This document shows, piece after piece, positions 7,002-14,984 of a stretch of DNA of 32,707 nucleotides. Made by a program: the position numbers and the translations under genes. The notes under the pieces are model-generated. The model searched no databases and was not told the DNA's origin. It saw only the letters and a program-made list of their open reading frames with translations. Source of the DNA: an uncultured Mailhella sp. Lineage in GTDB: Bacteria > Desulfobacterota > Desulfovibrionia > Desulfovibrionales > Desulfovibrionaceae. The DNA lies in assembly GCF_905187505.1 (NCBI RefSeq), contig NZ_CAJJIC010000013.1:1-32707 (forward strand), read 5' to 3'. How positions within the stretch are numbered: position 1 is the stretch's first letter; each line of letters opens with the position of its first letter.

Positions 7002-7742
7002 CTAAAACTGATATTCCGTCGTTGAACCGAGCACGGTGCCGAGCAGTTCGGGCGATATGCCTTCATGCCCCCAGGCGTAGGGCTGCACGCCGGAAACGGG
7101 AATGTCTCCGTTTTCACCGAATCGCGCCGAAAAGGCGGTGTCCGCACGCTGGACGAAGGCACGAAGCTGCGCGTCGTCCACGATGGGACAACGCTCGGAG
7201 GCGTAAGGCTCACGATATTCCACCAGAAGCTTGCACTCGCCGTTGTTCACTATCCACTCGTACTGACTGACGAAGACGCCGGCCGTCCAGCCCGTGCCCT
7301 TTTTGTTGAACGCGCCCATCCACGGATCGAGCTGCACGGGACGGATGAACACCCGCTGCGTCACGCTGCCCGGTCTGTCGCCGCCGCAGCGGTACAGCAC
7401 GGGCAGAAACTCAAGGTTGGTTTCCATGATGCCGGGATACCAGTGCCGGGAACCGGCGTCGGCCAGGGCCACGGCAAGCTGCGCGCCGTCCCTGGCGCTC
7501 AGGCAGTACCACACCGTGCCGGGCTCGGAACGCGGAAGCTGACGCTCCGCAGACAGCATGACGGACATCTTTCCCTGAGCCACGGTGGAGAACTCAGGCG
7601 ACGCCTTCACCGCCACGGTGGGACGGGCCGAGGATTCAAAGGACGCGGTCTGGCCGGAACCGCGGACGAAAAACCAGTCGGCGCAGGCGGCAGAAGGAAC
7701 CGACAAAGCCAGAAAAGCGAGAAGAGAAAGCAATCTTTTCAT
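7002..7742 (-). CDS. Exported protein of unknown function
   Basis: 246 residues; start at 7742 with GGAGAG about eight bases upstream. MKRLLSLLAFLALSVPSAAC is a signal peptide (cleavage near ACA-D). The mature protein begins DWFFVRGSGQTASFESSARP and has two halves: a beta-rich segment containing CLSARDGAQLAVALADAG, and a C-terminal part with FIRPVQLDPWMGAFNKKGTG, YEWIVNNGECKLLVEYREPY and LLGTVLGSTTEYQF at the very end. Four cysteines remain after cleavage and could form disulfides. The look (possibly the DUF4851 group of Desulfovibrio-type exported proteins) is from memory and not certain. It is monocistronic, with its own terminator at 6779-6818. No function can be proposed. Confidence 0.8.
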   Translation of the reverse strand: MKRLLSLLAFLALSVPSAACADWFFVRGSGQTASFESSARPTVAVKASPEFSTVAQGKMSVMLSAERQLPRSEPGTVWYCLSARDGAQLAVALADAGSRHWYPGIMETNLEFLPVLYRCGGDRPGSVTQRVFIRPVQLDPWMGAFNKKGTGWTAGVFVSQYEWIVNNGECKLLVEYREPYASERCPIVDDAQLRAFVQRADTAFSARFGENGDIPVSGVQPYAWGHEGISPELLGTVLGSTTEYQF

Positions 7743-8012
7743 GACGCGCTCTCCGTGTTTCTTGCCCGGATCATCCCGGAACAGAGCCCACACTAGCAGA
7801 ACGCACGTGATAAGGGAGCGGCAAACGCCCCCGACAACCATGAGTAATCATGGCAAAACGCTGATACTAACTTCTCTCGCGTCAAAAAAACGGAAAACCT
7901 CGCTCGAAACTTCGTGAAAAGCCTCCCTCTCCGCCGAAGAGCCGGAAGCGCCCGCCATGCGCATCGCTGACCTGACGCGGCCGGAGGCTCTCCGACCGTC
8001 GGAAGCGGACGC
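7743..8012. other. Intergenic region without a gene
   Basis: With the terminator to 8048 this is a gap of about 350 bases between leftward genes. Its middle (7850-7920) is AT-rich with a seven-A run, consistent with a promoter for the gene ending at 7002. No -35/-10 pair of good quality and correct spacing was found, and no reading frame has a credible start. Confidence 0.5.
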
Positions 8013-8048
8013 AAAAAGGCCGGTTCCCCCGAAAAGGAGAAACCGGCC
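8013..8048 (-). terminator. Terminator of the Tim44-like gene
   Basis: Minus strand GGCCGGTT pairs with AACCGGCC and is followed by TTTTT. It lies 46 bases past the stop at 8095. Confidence 0.8.
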
Positions 8049-8094
8049 TCATGTTCATGAAAAGGCGCGTCCGAAACGCCCTTCCTTCAAGGGA

Positions 8095-9036
8095 CTAGGC
8101 AAGCTGCTGAATGCCGTCGAGCTTCCAGCTGTCGCCTTCGGCGCGGGAGCACACGAAGTGCCACACTTCACGCACCTGTTCGGGACGGGCGGCGCGCTGG
8201 TCTTCACGCATGAGCACGTCGAAGTACACGGCCACGCGACGCAGATCGCCCTCGTCGCGCACTTCGATGACCGAAGCGTTCACGAGCAGAATCTCGGTCT
8301 TGCCGGGCTTGGGATCGGCTTTGGCCTGTTCGCGCAGCTCGCGCATGACGTCTTCGGTGGCGAAGTTGGCGATGTCGTCGAGGTCACGGCGATCCCACGA
8401 CGCCTGAAGGCGCGTATAGGCTGCCTTGGCTCCGCGCAGAAACTCGTCCTGATCGAAATCGGCGGGAAGCTCCACGCCGCTTTCCTGCGCCGCGGCCTGC
8501 TGCTCGGGCTGCTGGGAACGAAGACTGTCCCACGCTCCGCCCTGGCTGTACTGGCCGGGGGCTTCCTGTCCGCGGGGAGCCTCATAGCTGTTGTAGGTCT
8601 GCCGGCTGTCGGAGTCGCCCTGCCCCGCGCGGAAACGACGGAACAGCTTGACGCCGAAGTACACGAGCAGGCCGAGAATGATCAGATTGAACACACCGCC
8701 GAGCATCCCGGCGCCCATGCCGTGACCGCCCAGAAGACTGCCGAGGAAGGTACCGGCAAGAAGGCCGCCGAACAGGCCGCCCAGAAGACCGGTGTTGCTG
8801 CGCGCCATGGTGGCCGCGCCGCCGTTAGCCGTGCTGGCCATGGGAGCCTGCCGCTGCACGGAGGACGAGCCGCCGCGGAACGCGCCCGAAGGAGGCGTGG
8901 CCGGCCGGCTCATGATGGAGGAACTGCCGAAGCTCCGCCCGCCGCCGAGACGCGCGGCATCCGCGTAATCGGGCATGGCAAAGGAAAGCGTGGCCAGACA
9001 GGCAGCGCAGAGGGCAAAGGTTTTCCACTTGTTCAT
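8095..9036 (-). CDS. Tim44-like domain membrane protein
   Basis: 313 residues; start at 9036 behind AAGGA. Residues 1-27 form a signal sequence (MNKWKTFALCAACLATLSFA, ADA-A). A Gly/Ser-rich low-complexity region follows (LGGGRSFGSSS, then LLGGLFGGLLAGTFLGSLLG), with a transmembrane helix at about 118-136 (GVFNLIILGLLVYFGVKLF). A Gln-rich linker then leads to the C-terminal Tim44-like domain (about 190-312: FLRGAKAAYTRLQASWDRRD, ending VWHFVCSRAEGDSWKLDGIQ). Bacterial Tim44-like proteins of this architecture are common in Proteobacteria; the domain is related to the mitochondrial import motor component, but the bacterial role is unknown. The TSUP gene lies upstream, 140 bases away. Confidence 0.88.
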   Translation of the reverse strand: MNKWKTFALCAACLATLSFAMPDYADAARLGGGRSFGSSSIMSRPATPPSGAFRGGSSSVQRQAPMASTANGGAATMARSNTGLLGGLFGGLLAGTFLGSLLGGHGMGAGMLGGVFNLIILGLLVYFGVKLFRRFRAGQGDSDSRQTYNSYEAPRGQEAPGQYSQGGAWDSLRSQQPEQQAAAQESGVELPADFDQDEFLRGAKAAYTRLQASWDRRDLDDIANFATEDVMRELREQAKADPKPGKTEILLVNASVIEVRDEGDLRRVAVYFDVLMREDQRAARPEQVREVWHFVCSRAEGDSWKLDGIQQLA

Positions 9037-9176
9037 GTTTTTTCCTTGTTGGCTGAGTTGATCGACCTTCCGGCCGTGCCGTGCAGGCCGGGTACAGTCA
9101 ACATTACCATAATCACGAAAACCGCCCTTGGGAAGGGGGAAACGGGAGGTTTCAGGCAAAGGATAACGCGGAATTG

Positions 9177-9920
9177 TTACCATCCCATGGCACGAACGAA
9201 AAGAATGACGGCGGCCACGGCAAGAAAGACCAGAACGATGCGCTGAAAAAGCTTCTGATCGATGCGCCGCCCGAGGCGCACGCCCGCGACCTGACCGATG
9301 AAACAGCCCGCCACGCCCGCAAGCGACACCTGAAGAAGCGTGAGCGTATACAGTCCGGCAACGGCCTGAGAAATCACGGACGCTATGCCCGTGAACAGAT
9401 AGAACACGCTCATGTTGCCGCGCGCCCTGTCGGGCGACCAGTGCTTCATGAGCACGTAGATGCCGAGCGGAGCGCCCACCATGGCCACGGAACCGCTCAC
9501 GAAGCCGCAGATGAATCCCGCGCCCACGCCTACGATCGTGGAATCCGGCAGGCGATAGGCGGCCGCCCTGCGGAAAAGCTGCATGATGATGAAGCAGGCC
9601 AGCATGGCGCAGACCATGAGCTGCAGAACCTGCATGGAGGCGACGCGAAGCACGAGCGCGCCCACGAAGCAGCCCGGCACGGCGCCTATGACGAGATCCC
9701 GTATTTCCCTCCAGCAGCAGGCCTTGCGGTAGGAGTAGGAAAGATGAAGCGTACCGTACAGTCCCGTGAGGCAGGATACCAGCACGGCTTCGCCGGGAGT
9801 GATGACCGCCGTCATGAGCGGCATGGCCACCATGATGGCTCCTATGCCCGTGGCTCCGCCGACGATGCCGCCGGACAGCCAGCCCAGAGCGACCATGAAG
9901 CAGGTCCAGACAAAATCCAT
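9177..9920 (-). CDS. TSUP (TauE/SafE) family permease
   Basis: 247 residues, start at 9920 behind GGGAGG. It has about seven to eight transmembrane segments in the two-repeat TSUP pattern: the first repeat has GGIVGGATGIGAIMVAMPLM and the second GAGFICGFVSGSVAMVGAPL, the Gly/Pro-rich motifs typical of TauE/SafE/YfcA proteins. The family moves sulfite, sulfoacetate, thiosulfate and similar anions across the inner membrane, but some members have other substrates. It lies next to dsrMK, which fits sulfur-oxyanion export or uptake; this link is inference because a separate promoter and a 660-base gap separate them. Confidence 0.9.
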   Translation of the reverse strand: MDFVWTCFMVALGWLSGGIVGGATGIGAIMVAMPLMTAVITPGEAVLVSCLTGLYGTLHLSYSYRKACCWREIRDLVIGAVPGCFVGALVLRVASMQVLQLMVCAMLACFIIMQLFRRAAAYRLPDSTIVGVGAGFICGFVSGSVAMVGAPLGIYVLMKHWSPDRARGNMSVFYLFTGIASVISQAVAGLYTLTLLQVSLAGVAGCFIGQVAGVRLGRRIDQKLFQRIVLVFLAVAAVILFVRAMGW

Positions 9921-9987
9921 AGCGTCCCTCCCGCAAGCCTTGCGTTCATTCGACGCCGTCCGGAAAAGCCGCGTCAAATTTATCAGA

Positions 9988-10016
9988 GTTATACTCTACC
10001 TATTTTACGCTGTCCA
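9988..10016 (-). promoter_or_regulatory. Sigma-70 promoter of the TSUP permease gene
   Basis: Minus-strand TGGACA (10011-10016), 17-base spacer and TATAAC (9988-9993), each matching five of six consensus bases. A 13-base palindrome AGAGT-TAT-ACTCT (9985-9997) covers the -10 element and is a possible operator. The start codon is about 60 bases downstream of the expected transcription start. Confidence 0.65.
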
Positions 10017-10510
10017 GCACGGGAACGGAAACGCTTCCGTCTGATGCCCGGAAAGACGCCCCCTCCGAAGAAACGCCTTCATCCCGCAGGTTCCCAGATC
10101 GCTGCCGAAGCCCCCCGCATGCGCTCATGAGCGCCGTGTTCCCATCACGCCCCCGCCCATCGCCTGCCGGACTCTTCTCTTTTCCGGCAGAGGCGGTCTT
10201 GCGTCGTTGTTCCGGCCGCAAGTTCTCTTCATGACTCCCCGGGAAGGAAAGACCGCATTGCTGGATTCACGGTGCTGCGGCATCGCAGTCCTTCCCTTCC
10301 CCGCACGCTCTTCCGAAAGCCGTGTTCTTTTCCCGCGCTCCGCCCCCTGCCGGACCGCTTCGGGCATGGATTCCGGCCGCCGACGCCGTGCCCAGGGCTC
10401 CCGCCGGCCTGCCCGCGGAGGCAAGGCAGCGCGTGCATTCCGAAGGACGCCTTTCCCCGCTCTGCGCACTTCAGAGGCAATGGAACAGGATGATGCCGGA
10501 CGAAGGACGC
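10017..10510. other. Intergenic region without a gene
   Basis: About 490 bases between the dsrK terminator and the TSUP promoter. Open frames exist on both strands, but none has a ribosome site plus a recognisable protein. dsrJ, dsrO and dsrP are not here; no CXXCH haem-binding motif was noticed in the translated frames. Confidence 0.6.
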
Positions 10511-10540
10511 AAAAAAGGGCGGAAGCCGAAGCTCCCGCCC
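10511..10540 (-). terminator. Terminator of the dsrMK unit
   Basis: Minus strand GGGCGG and CCGCCC enclose AGC-TTCG-GCT, a UUCG-type tetraloop stem of ten pairs including one wobble, followed by TTTTTT. It sits 43 bases after the dsrK stop. On the plus strand the stem is followed by TTTT, so it may work in both directions. Confidence 0.85.
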
Positions 10541-10583
10541 TTTTGCTTTCAGGGGAGGAAGAGCCTTCCTCCCGCCGTTGTCA

Positions 10584-12179
10584 TTATTCTTCTTCCCACT
10601 TGATGAAGCCGGGCTTCACGTCGGTCATGGCATTGACGATGAGTTCGACAAGGCCGCCGTACTGCATGCCGTTCTTCTCAAGGAGATTGTTCTGTTCGAG
10701 CAGTTCGCGGATCTGGCCCTTGCAGTTGGAGCAGGGAGCGCAGACGTACTTCTTGACTTCAGGACCGAGGCAGTCCTTGAAGGCGCCGCAGATCTGTTCC
10801 ATCTTTTTACGGCCGGTAATGTTCATGCGCCATTCGTTGATGTTGTTGCGCGTCATGATGGCGAAACCGGAACCGCCGCCGCAGCAGTAGTTTTCCACGC
10901 CGTGGGGGGTCATTTCGCGGAACTGCGGGCAGATGGCGTGCAGAACGTCGCGCTGAGGCTTCACCACGCCCATGAGACGCACCAGGTTGCAGGGGTCATG
11001 CAGGGTGACGGGGAAGTTGTTGCGGCTGGGGTCGAGCTTGAGACGACCGCCGAGCACGATGTCGCGCAGCACCGGGAAGCAGCTTTCGCGGGGGATGTTC
11101 AGATCGGGGGGCAGGATGCGGTCGGCGATGACGGTGAGGGCCTTGTGAGCATGGCCGCATTCGCCGAGCACGATCTTCTTGACGCCGAGCTTCTTGGCGG
11201 CTTCGGCGTGCTTGATGGCCACGCGGGCGGCCTGCACGTCGTCGTAGAACACGCCGTAGTTCACGGAGTCGTAGCCGGCGATTTCGGAGCTCAGGGTCCA
11301 GGACAGACCGGCGGCTTCAAAAATGAGGGAGAAGGCCGCGATGTTGTCGGGCCAGGCGAGCATTTCGCCGGCGTTGTGGATGAGCAGAATGTCGGCGTTC
11401 GGCACGTCCCAGGGGGTCTTGAATTCGTATTCCGTGGTCTCGACGTAGTCTTCGTCGATGAATTCGACGGTTTCCTTCACGACGTCGGGATTCATGCCGG
11501 TGGAGGAACCGACCTCGAGCTGGAGCTTGGTGCCCTTTTCATGCAGTTCGCGGGGGTTCCAGCCGAATTCCTGGCTGAAGAGCTTGCGCAGTTCGCGGGC
11601 GATGAGGCCGTTGTCCACGCCGATGGGGCAGACCTGAGCGCAGCGGCGGCACAGGTTGCAGCGGTAGGAAAGCTCGGCCAGACGCACGACGGTCTTCCAG
11701 TTGAGCTCGGTGTCGCCGTAGCGCCACTTGGCGAAGGGTTCCTTCTTCACATACTGCTTGTAGATGCGGCGGAACAGTTCGGAGCGGAAGTTCGGACGAT
11801 ACATTTCATGCTCGTTGGACATCTCGTACAGATGGCAGGCGGCAGAGCAGGAGTTGCACTGCGCGCAGTAGTCCATGGTGGTGTCGAGCATGGCGAGGCA
11901 GGTCCAGTTGTTCTCGGGCGTGAAGAGCTTGCGCACGCCTTCGAGGAAACGGTTGACCAGTTCCTCTTCTTCGGCCTTGGTCTGAGGCACGGGAATGAGC
12001 AGAACGTTGATGTCGTCCAGAAGGCAGCAGTACTGCTTCTTCTGAGCGTCGGTGATGACCTTCCAGGGGAAGGTCTGGTAGTCGACGGGCATGGGACGGA
12101 GGGTATTCACGTCAACCGTGGTGAGCTGCCCTTCTTCCCTCGACAGATCGTTGAAGGTAAGTTCCTGCGAAGTTTTCAT
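10584..12179 (-). CDS. dsrK: DsrK-like iron-sulfur electron-transfer protein (HdrD-type)
   Basis: 531 residues; start at 12179 behind AAGGAG, ten bases after the dsrM stop. Two cubane-cluster motifs are present: Cys105/108/111/115 (CAQCNSCSAAC) and Cys174/177/180/184 (CNLCRRCAQVCP). The C-terminal half has two CCG-type cysteine sets like heterodisulfide reductase HdrD: GECGHA (Cys341) and HDPCNLVR (Cys397) with YCCGGGSG (Cys432-433), then CAPCSNCKGQ (Cys480/483/486), suited to a non-cubane [4Fe-4S] active site. DsrK is the cytoplasmic-side catalytic subunit of the DsrMKJOP complex, linking the menaquinone pool to DsrC trisulfide in sulfite reduction. Alternatives are the related TmcB or HmcF; the M-then-K order favours Dsr. 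Confidence 0.85.
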   Translation of the reverse strand: MKTSQELTFNDLSREEGQLTTVDVNTLRPMPVDYQTFPWKVITDAQKKQYCCLLDDINVLLIPVPQTKAEEEELVNRFLEGVRKLFTPENNWTCLAMLDTTMDYCAQCNSCSAACHLYEMSNEHEMYRPNFRSELFRRIYKQYVKKEPFAKWRYGDTELNWKTVVRLAELSYRCNLCRRCAQVCPIGVDNGLIARELRKLFSQEFGWNPRELHEKGTKLQLEVGSSTGMNPDVVKETVEFIDEDYVETTEYEFKTPWDVPNADILLIHNAGEMLAWPDNIAAFSLIFEAAGLSWTLSSEIAGYDSVNYGVFYDDVQAARVAIKHAEAAKKLGVKKIVLGECGHAHKALTVIADRILPPDLNIPRESCFPVLRDIVLGGRLKLDPSRNNFPVTLHDPCNLVRLMGVVKPQRDVLHAICPQFREMTPHGVENYCCGGGSGFAIMTRNNINEWRMNITGRKKMEQICGAFKDCLGPEVKKYVCAPCSNCKGQIRELLEQNNLLEKNGMQYGGLVELIVNAMTDVKPGFIKWEEE

Positions 12180-12189
12180 GTGCGGCTCC

Positions 12190-13110
12190 TTAGTCCTGCT
12201 TCTCGGGGTTGGAAGTGGCAACCTCTGCCCAGGTCTTCTTGCCGTCACCCTGAACATGCGGGGCACGCCAGCTGACGGGCAGGTTCAGGTTGTTGGCAAG
12301 CTGCTTCTGCAGCTTGGGGTTGTTGATGGTGGGAGCGTCGCCCCAGCGGATGTCGTGCCAGGTGAAGTACTTCATGAACAGGTGGCCGAGGAAGCTGTAG
12401 GGCACCCAGAAGAACATGAAGAAACCGAGCAGCAGGTAAAGCACGTAGAGAGGAGTCAGCTCCATGGCGGTGAAGGTGAACATGCCGTAGATGAAGCTGT
12501 TGCCCATGAGGGCGAAGTCATACACGCCGTGGCCGAGGCACAGCATGAGGCCGAACAGGCCGTAGATGCCGAACAGGCCGAGGTTGAAGAAGTGTTCGTT
12601 GGTGGTGTACTTGCGCAGGCCCTTGTCGCACAGACGGCGCTGAATGAGGCCGACGGAGCCGAACAGGATGCCCGCGAAGCCGAACACGTCGCAAAGCACG
12701 GTGACGACGGTGCAGAAGGTCACGAAGCCTTCGGCGCCGGCCAGCATGCCGAGAGCGGAAAGCACGGTCATGCCCATGGCGCCGATGAGCAGGTACAGAC
12801 CGATGTGGAAGGGATAGGTGCGCACCCAGAGCGTGCGGTTGTGTTCCCACACGGCCTTGAGGAACAGAGCTTCGATGAGGAAGCCCTTGAGGGCGCCGAC
12901 CATGCAGCTGCGGTACTTGTCTTTCCACCATTCGGTGTTTTCGAGGTAGCTGCCGCCGTATTCGACCTTTTCAGGGTCTTCATGCGCCACGGGATAGAGT
13001 TCCCAGCGCAGATGCTGAGGTTTCTTGAGATAGCCGATGATTCTCATCAGAGCCACGGCCACGAAGGCTATAACCGCCACATAGGCCAAACAGTAGAAAA
13101 AGATGCTCAT
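12190..13110 (-). CDS. dsrM: DsrM-like cytochrome b membrane subunit (NarI family)
   Basis: 306 residues; start at 13110 behind AGGAG. It is an integral membrane protein with about five to six helices: N-terminal FYCLAYVAVIAFVAVALMRI, then segments containing PFHIGLYLLIGAMGMTVLS, FGFAGILFGSVGLI, LGLFGIYGLFGLMLCLGHGV and VLYLLLGFFMFFWVP. His residues in the helices (FHIG, LGHGV and GHLF) are suitable haem b ligands of the NarI-type fold. DsrM oxidises or reduces menaquinone and passes electrons to DsrK. The paired order M-K is that of dsrMKJOP, but J, O and P are absent here. TmcC of the Tmc complex is a related alternative, though tmc order places the iron-sulfur gene first. Confidence 0.8.
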   Translation of the reverse strand: MSIFFYCLAYVAVIAFVAVALMRIIGYLKKPQHLRWELYPVAHEDPEKVEYGGSYLENTEWWKDKYRSCMVGALKGFLIEALFLKAVWEHNRTLWVRTYPFHIGLYLLIGAMGMTVLSALGMLAGAEGFVTFCTVVTVLCDVFGFAGILFGSVGLIQRRLCDKGLRKYTTNEHFFNLGLFGIYGLFGLMLCLGHGVYDFALMGNSFIYGMFTFTAMELTPLYVLYLLLGFFMFFWVPYSFLGHLFMKYFTWHDIRWGDAPTINNPKLQKQLANNLNLPVSWRAPHVQGDGKKTWAEVATSNPEKQD

Positions 13111-13223
13111 GGTTGTCTCCTGTCGCGTTGTCCGCCAACTTGCATCCTGACAGGGGCAATCTGCCCCGGCCATCATTTCCGCACCACGCTTCCATACCGC
13201 CGCCGCCACGCCCTCTTACGGAT

Positions 13224-13250
13224 AGAAGCATAAGGAAATTATACGCTTCT
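13224..13250 (-). promoter_or_regulatory. dsrMK promoter -10 inside an inverted repeat
   Basis: The minus strand has a perfect TATAAT (13238-13243) about 130 bases before dsrM. The -35 is weak. The -10 lies within an inverted repeat whose arms are AGAAGC (13224-13229) and GCTTCT (13245-13250), extended by ATAA and TTAT with a two-base asymmetry. A regulator bound here would cover the -10 element. Confidence 0.5.
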
Positions 13251-13406
13251 CCCGGCAAAAAGCCTTGGCCGGGGCGGCAGGACCGGCGCAAGGATGCACC
13301 GGAGGAAAGCTGATGAAGATTACACCAGCAGGCGCAAAAAAACAAGCCTGCGCCGGCAAGAACTTTCTCAGGGTCACAACGCGGAGGGGACGGCCCGAGG
13401 AAGGTC

Positions 13407-13435
13407 TTGCTCCCTAACCTTTTAATAAGTACACT
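13407..13435 (+). promoter_or_regulatory. Candidate promoter of the cobA-hemD operon
   Basis: TTGCTC (13407-13412), 17-base spacer, TACACT (13430-13435), about 29 bases before the start codon. The spacer is AT-rich. Matches are moderate (four of six in each box). Confidence 0.5.
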
Positions 13436-13463
13436 GCGCCTGAATTCAAGACCCGGAGGACGG

Positions 13464-14984
13464 ATGTACGTTTATCTCATCGGCGCAGGCCCCGGCGATC
13501 CCGGCCTGCTCACCTGCAAAGGCAGAAAGGTTCTTTCTGAAGCGGACGTCGTGGTATACGACTATCTTTCCAGCGAGGAACTCCTCGCCCTGGCCCGGCC
13601 CGATGCCGAACTCATCTATGTAGGCAAGATCGCGGGCAATCACGCCATGAAACAGGGCGACATCAACAAGCTTCTCATCGCCAAGGCGAAGGAAGGCAAG
13701 GTGGTCGCGCGTCTCAAGGGCGGCGATCCCTACATCTTCGGCCGCGGCGGCGAAGAGGCCGAGGAACTCGTGGACGCCGGCGTTCCCTTCGAGGAAATTC
13801 CCGGCATTTCCAGTTCCATAGCCGGCCCGGCCTATGCGGGCATACCGCTCACGCACCGCGCCTGGTCCTCCTCGGTCACCATCATCACCGGTCACGAAGA
13901 CCCCACCAAGCCCGGTTCCGTGCACAACTGGAACGCCCTGGCCCGCAGCGCCTCCACGCTGGTCTTTCTCATGGGCATGAAGAACCTGCCCGAAATCGCG
14001 GCCAGACTCATGGAAGCAGGCATGGACGGCGGCACGCCCGCAGCCCTGGTGTACTGGGGCACCACGAACCGTCAGCGCTCCCTGGCCTCCACGCTGGCCG
14101 ATCTGCCCGACGCCGCCGTGCGCGAAGGCTTCACCAATCCTTCCATCATCGTGGTGGGCGACGTGGTGCGCCTCAAGGACAAGCTCGACTGGTTCGAGAA
14201 AAAACCGCTTTTCGGCCGCACCGTGGTGGTCACGCGGGCGCGCGAGCAGGCGAGCGAAAGCGCCGCGCTCCTTGCCGAAAAGGGAGCCCGCGTCATCCAG
14301 TTCCCCACCATCAGAATCGTGCCCATGCCCGATTATGCCGAACTTGATGAAGCGGTCGGACATCTTTCCCGCTACGGCTGGGTCGTCTTCACCTCGGTGA
14401 ACGGGGTGCGCTTCTTCCGCCGGCGCCTTGCCGCGCTCGGACTCGACGCCCGCGCCCTCGGCTCCGTCAAGGTGGCGGCCATAGGCCCGGCCACGGCGAA
14501 GGCCGTGGAAGACATGGGCATACGCGCCGACCTCGTGCCCTCCTCCTACGTGGCCGAAGGCGTGGCAAAGGCCATGCTCGAGCTCGGCATGAAGGGCCAG
14601 AAGGTGCTTCTGCCCCGCGCGAAGGAAGCCCGCGACGTGCTGCCCCGCGCCCTGCGCGAGGCCGGAGCGGAAGTGGACGTCATCGCCGCCTACGAAAACG
14701 TGCCCTCCGAGGAAAACCGCGACAAGGTGATGGAAGCGCTTGAAGAAGGCAGGCTCGACTGCGTGACCTTCGGCTCCTCCTCCACGGTGCGCAACTTCCT
14801 CGCCTCCATACCGCTGGACGAGCTGAAGAAGCATCCCGGCGTGCGCTTTGCCGCCATAGGCCCCGTGACCGCAGAGACCATGCGTTCTCTCGGCATCGAG
14901 CCCGACATCCAGTCGGAAACCTTCACCATTCCCGCCATGGTGGACGCCGTGTGCGCCGCGTTTGCGCACAAGGAGCGCGCATGA
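13464..14984 (+). CDS. cobA-hemD: Uroporphyrinogen-III C-methyltransferase / uroporphyrinogen-III synthase fusion
   Basis: 506 residues; ATG at 13464 with GGAGG upstream. Residues 1 to about 245 are CobA (SUMT): MYVYLIGAGPGDPGLLTCKG is signature one, and RLKGGDPYIFGRGGEE signature two. Residues about 250-500 are HemD (GRTVVVTRAREQASESAALL, then VVFTSVNGVRFF, AIGPATAKAVE). The fusion converts hydroxymethylbilane to uroporphyrinogen III and methylates it to precorrin-2, the route to sirohaem and, in sulfate reducers, to haem and cobalamin. Sirohaem is the cofactor of dissimilatory sulfite reductase, so the dsrMK neighbour, though divergent, is functionally coherent. The stop codon overlaps the purN start by four bases (ATGA). 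Confidence 0.95.
   Translation: MYVYLIGAGPGDPGLLTCKGRKVLSEADVVVYDYLSSEELLALARPDAELIYVGKIAGNHAMKQGDINKLLIAKAKEGKVVARLKGGDPYIFGRGGEEAEELVDAGVPFEEIPGISSSIAGPAYAGIPLTHRAWSSSVTIITGHEDPTKPGSVHNWNALARSASTLVFLMGMKNLPEIAARLMEAGMDGGTPAALVYWGTTNRQRSLASTLADLPDAAVREGFTNPSIIVVGDVVRLKDKLDWFEKKPLFGRTVVVTRAREQASESAALLAEKGARVIQFPTIRIVPMPDYAELDEAVGHLSRYGWVVFTSVNGVRFFRRRLAALGLDARALGSVKVAAIGPATAKAVEDMGIRADLVPSSYVAEGVAKAMLELGMKGQKVLLPRAKEARDVLPRALREAGAEVDVIAAYENVPSEENRDKVMEALEEGRLDCVTFGSSSTVRNFLASIPLDELKKHPGVRFAAIGPVTAETMRSLGIEPDIQSETFTIPAMVDAVCAAFAHKERA

Noticed and set aside
10578..13233. Long frames antisense to dsrK and dsrM
   Set aside because: The sense strand contains all the iron-sulfur and haem-ligand motifs, ribosome sites and a terminator.
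13446..14969. 507-codon frame antisense to cobA-hemD
   Set aside because: The sense strand has intact CobA and HemD motifs; the antisense product is His/Gly-rich with no known domain.
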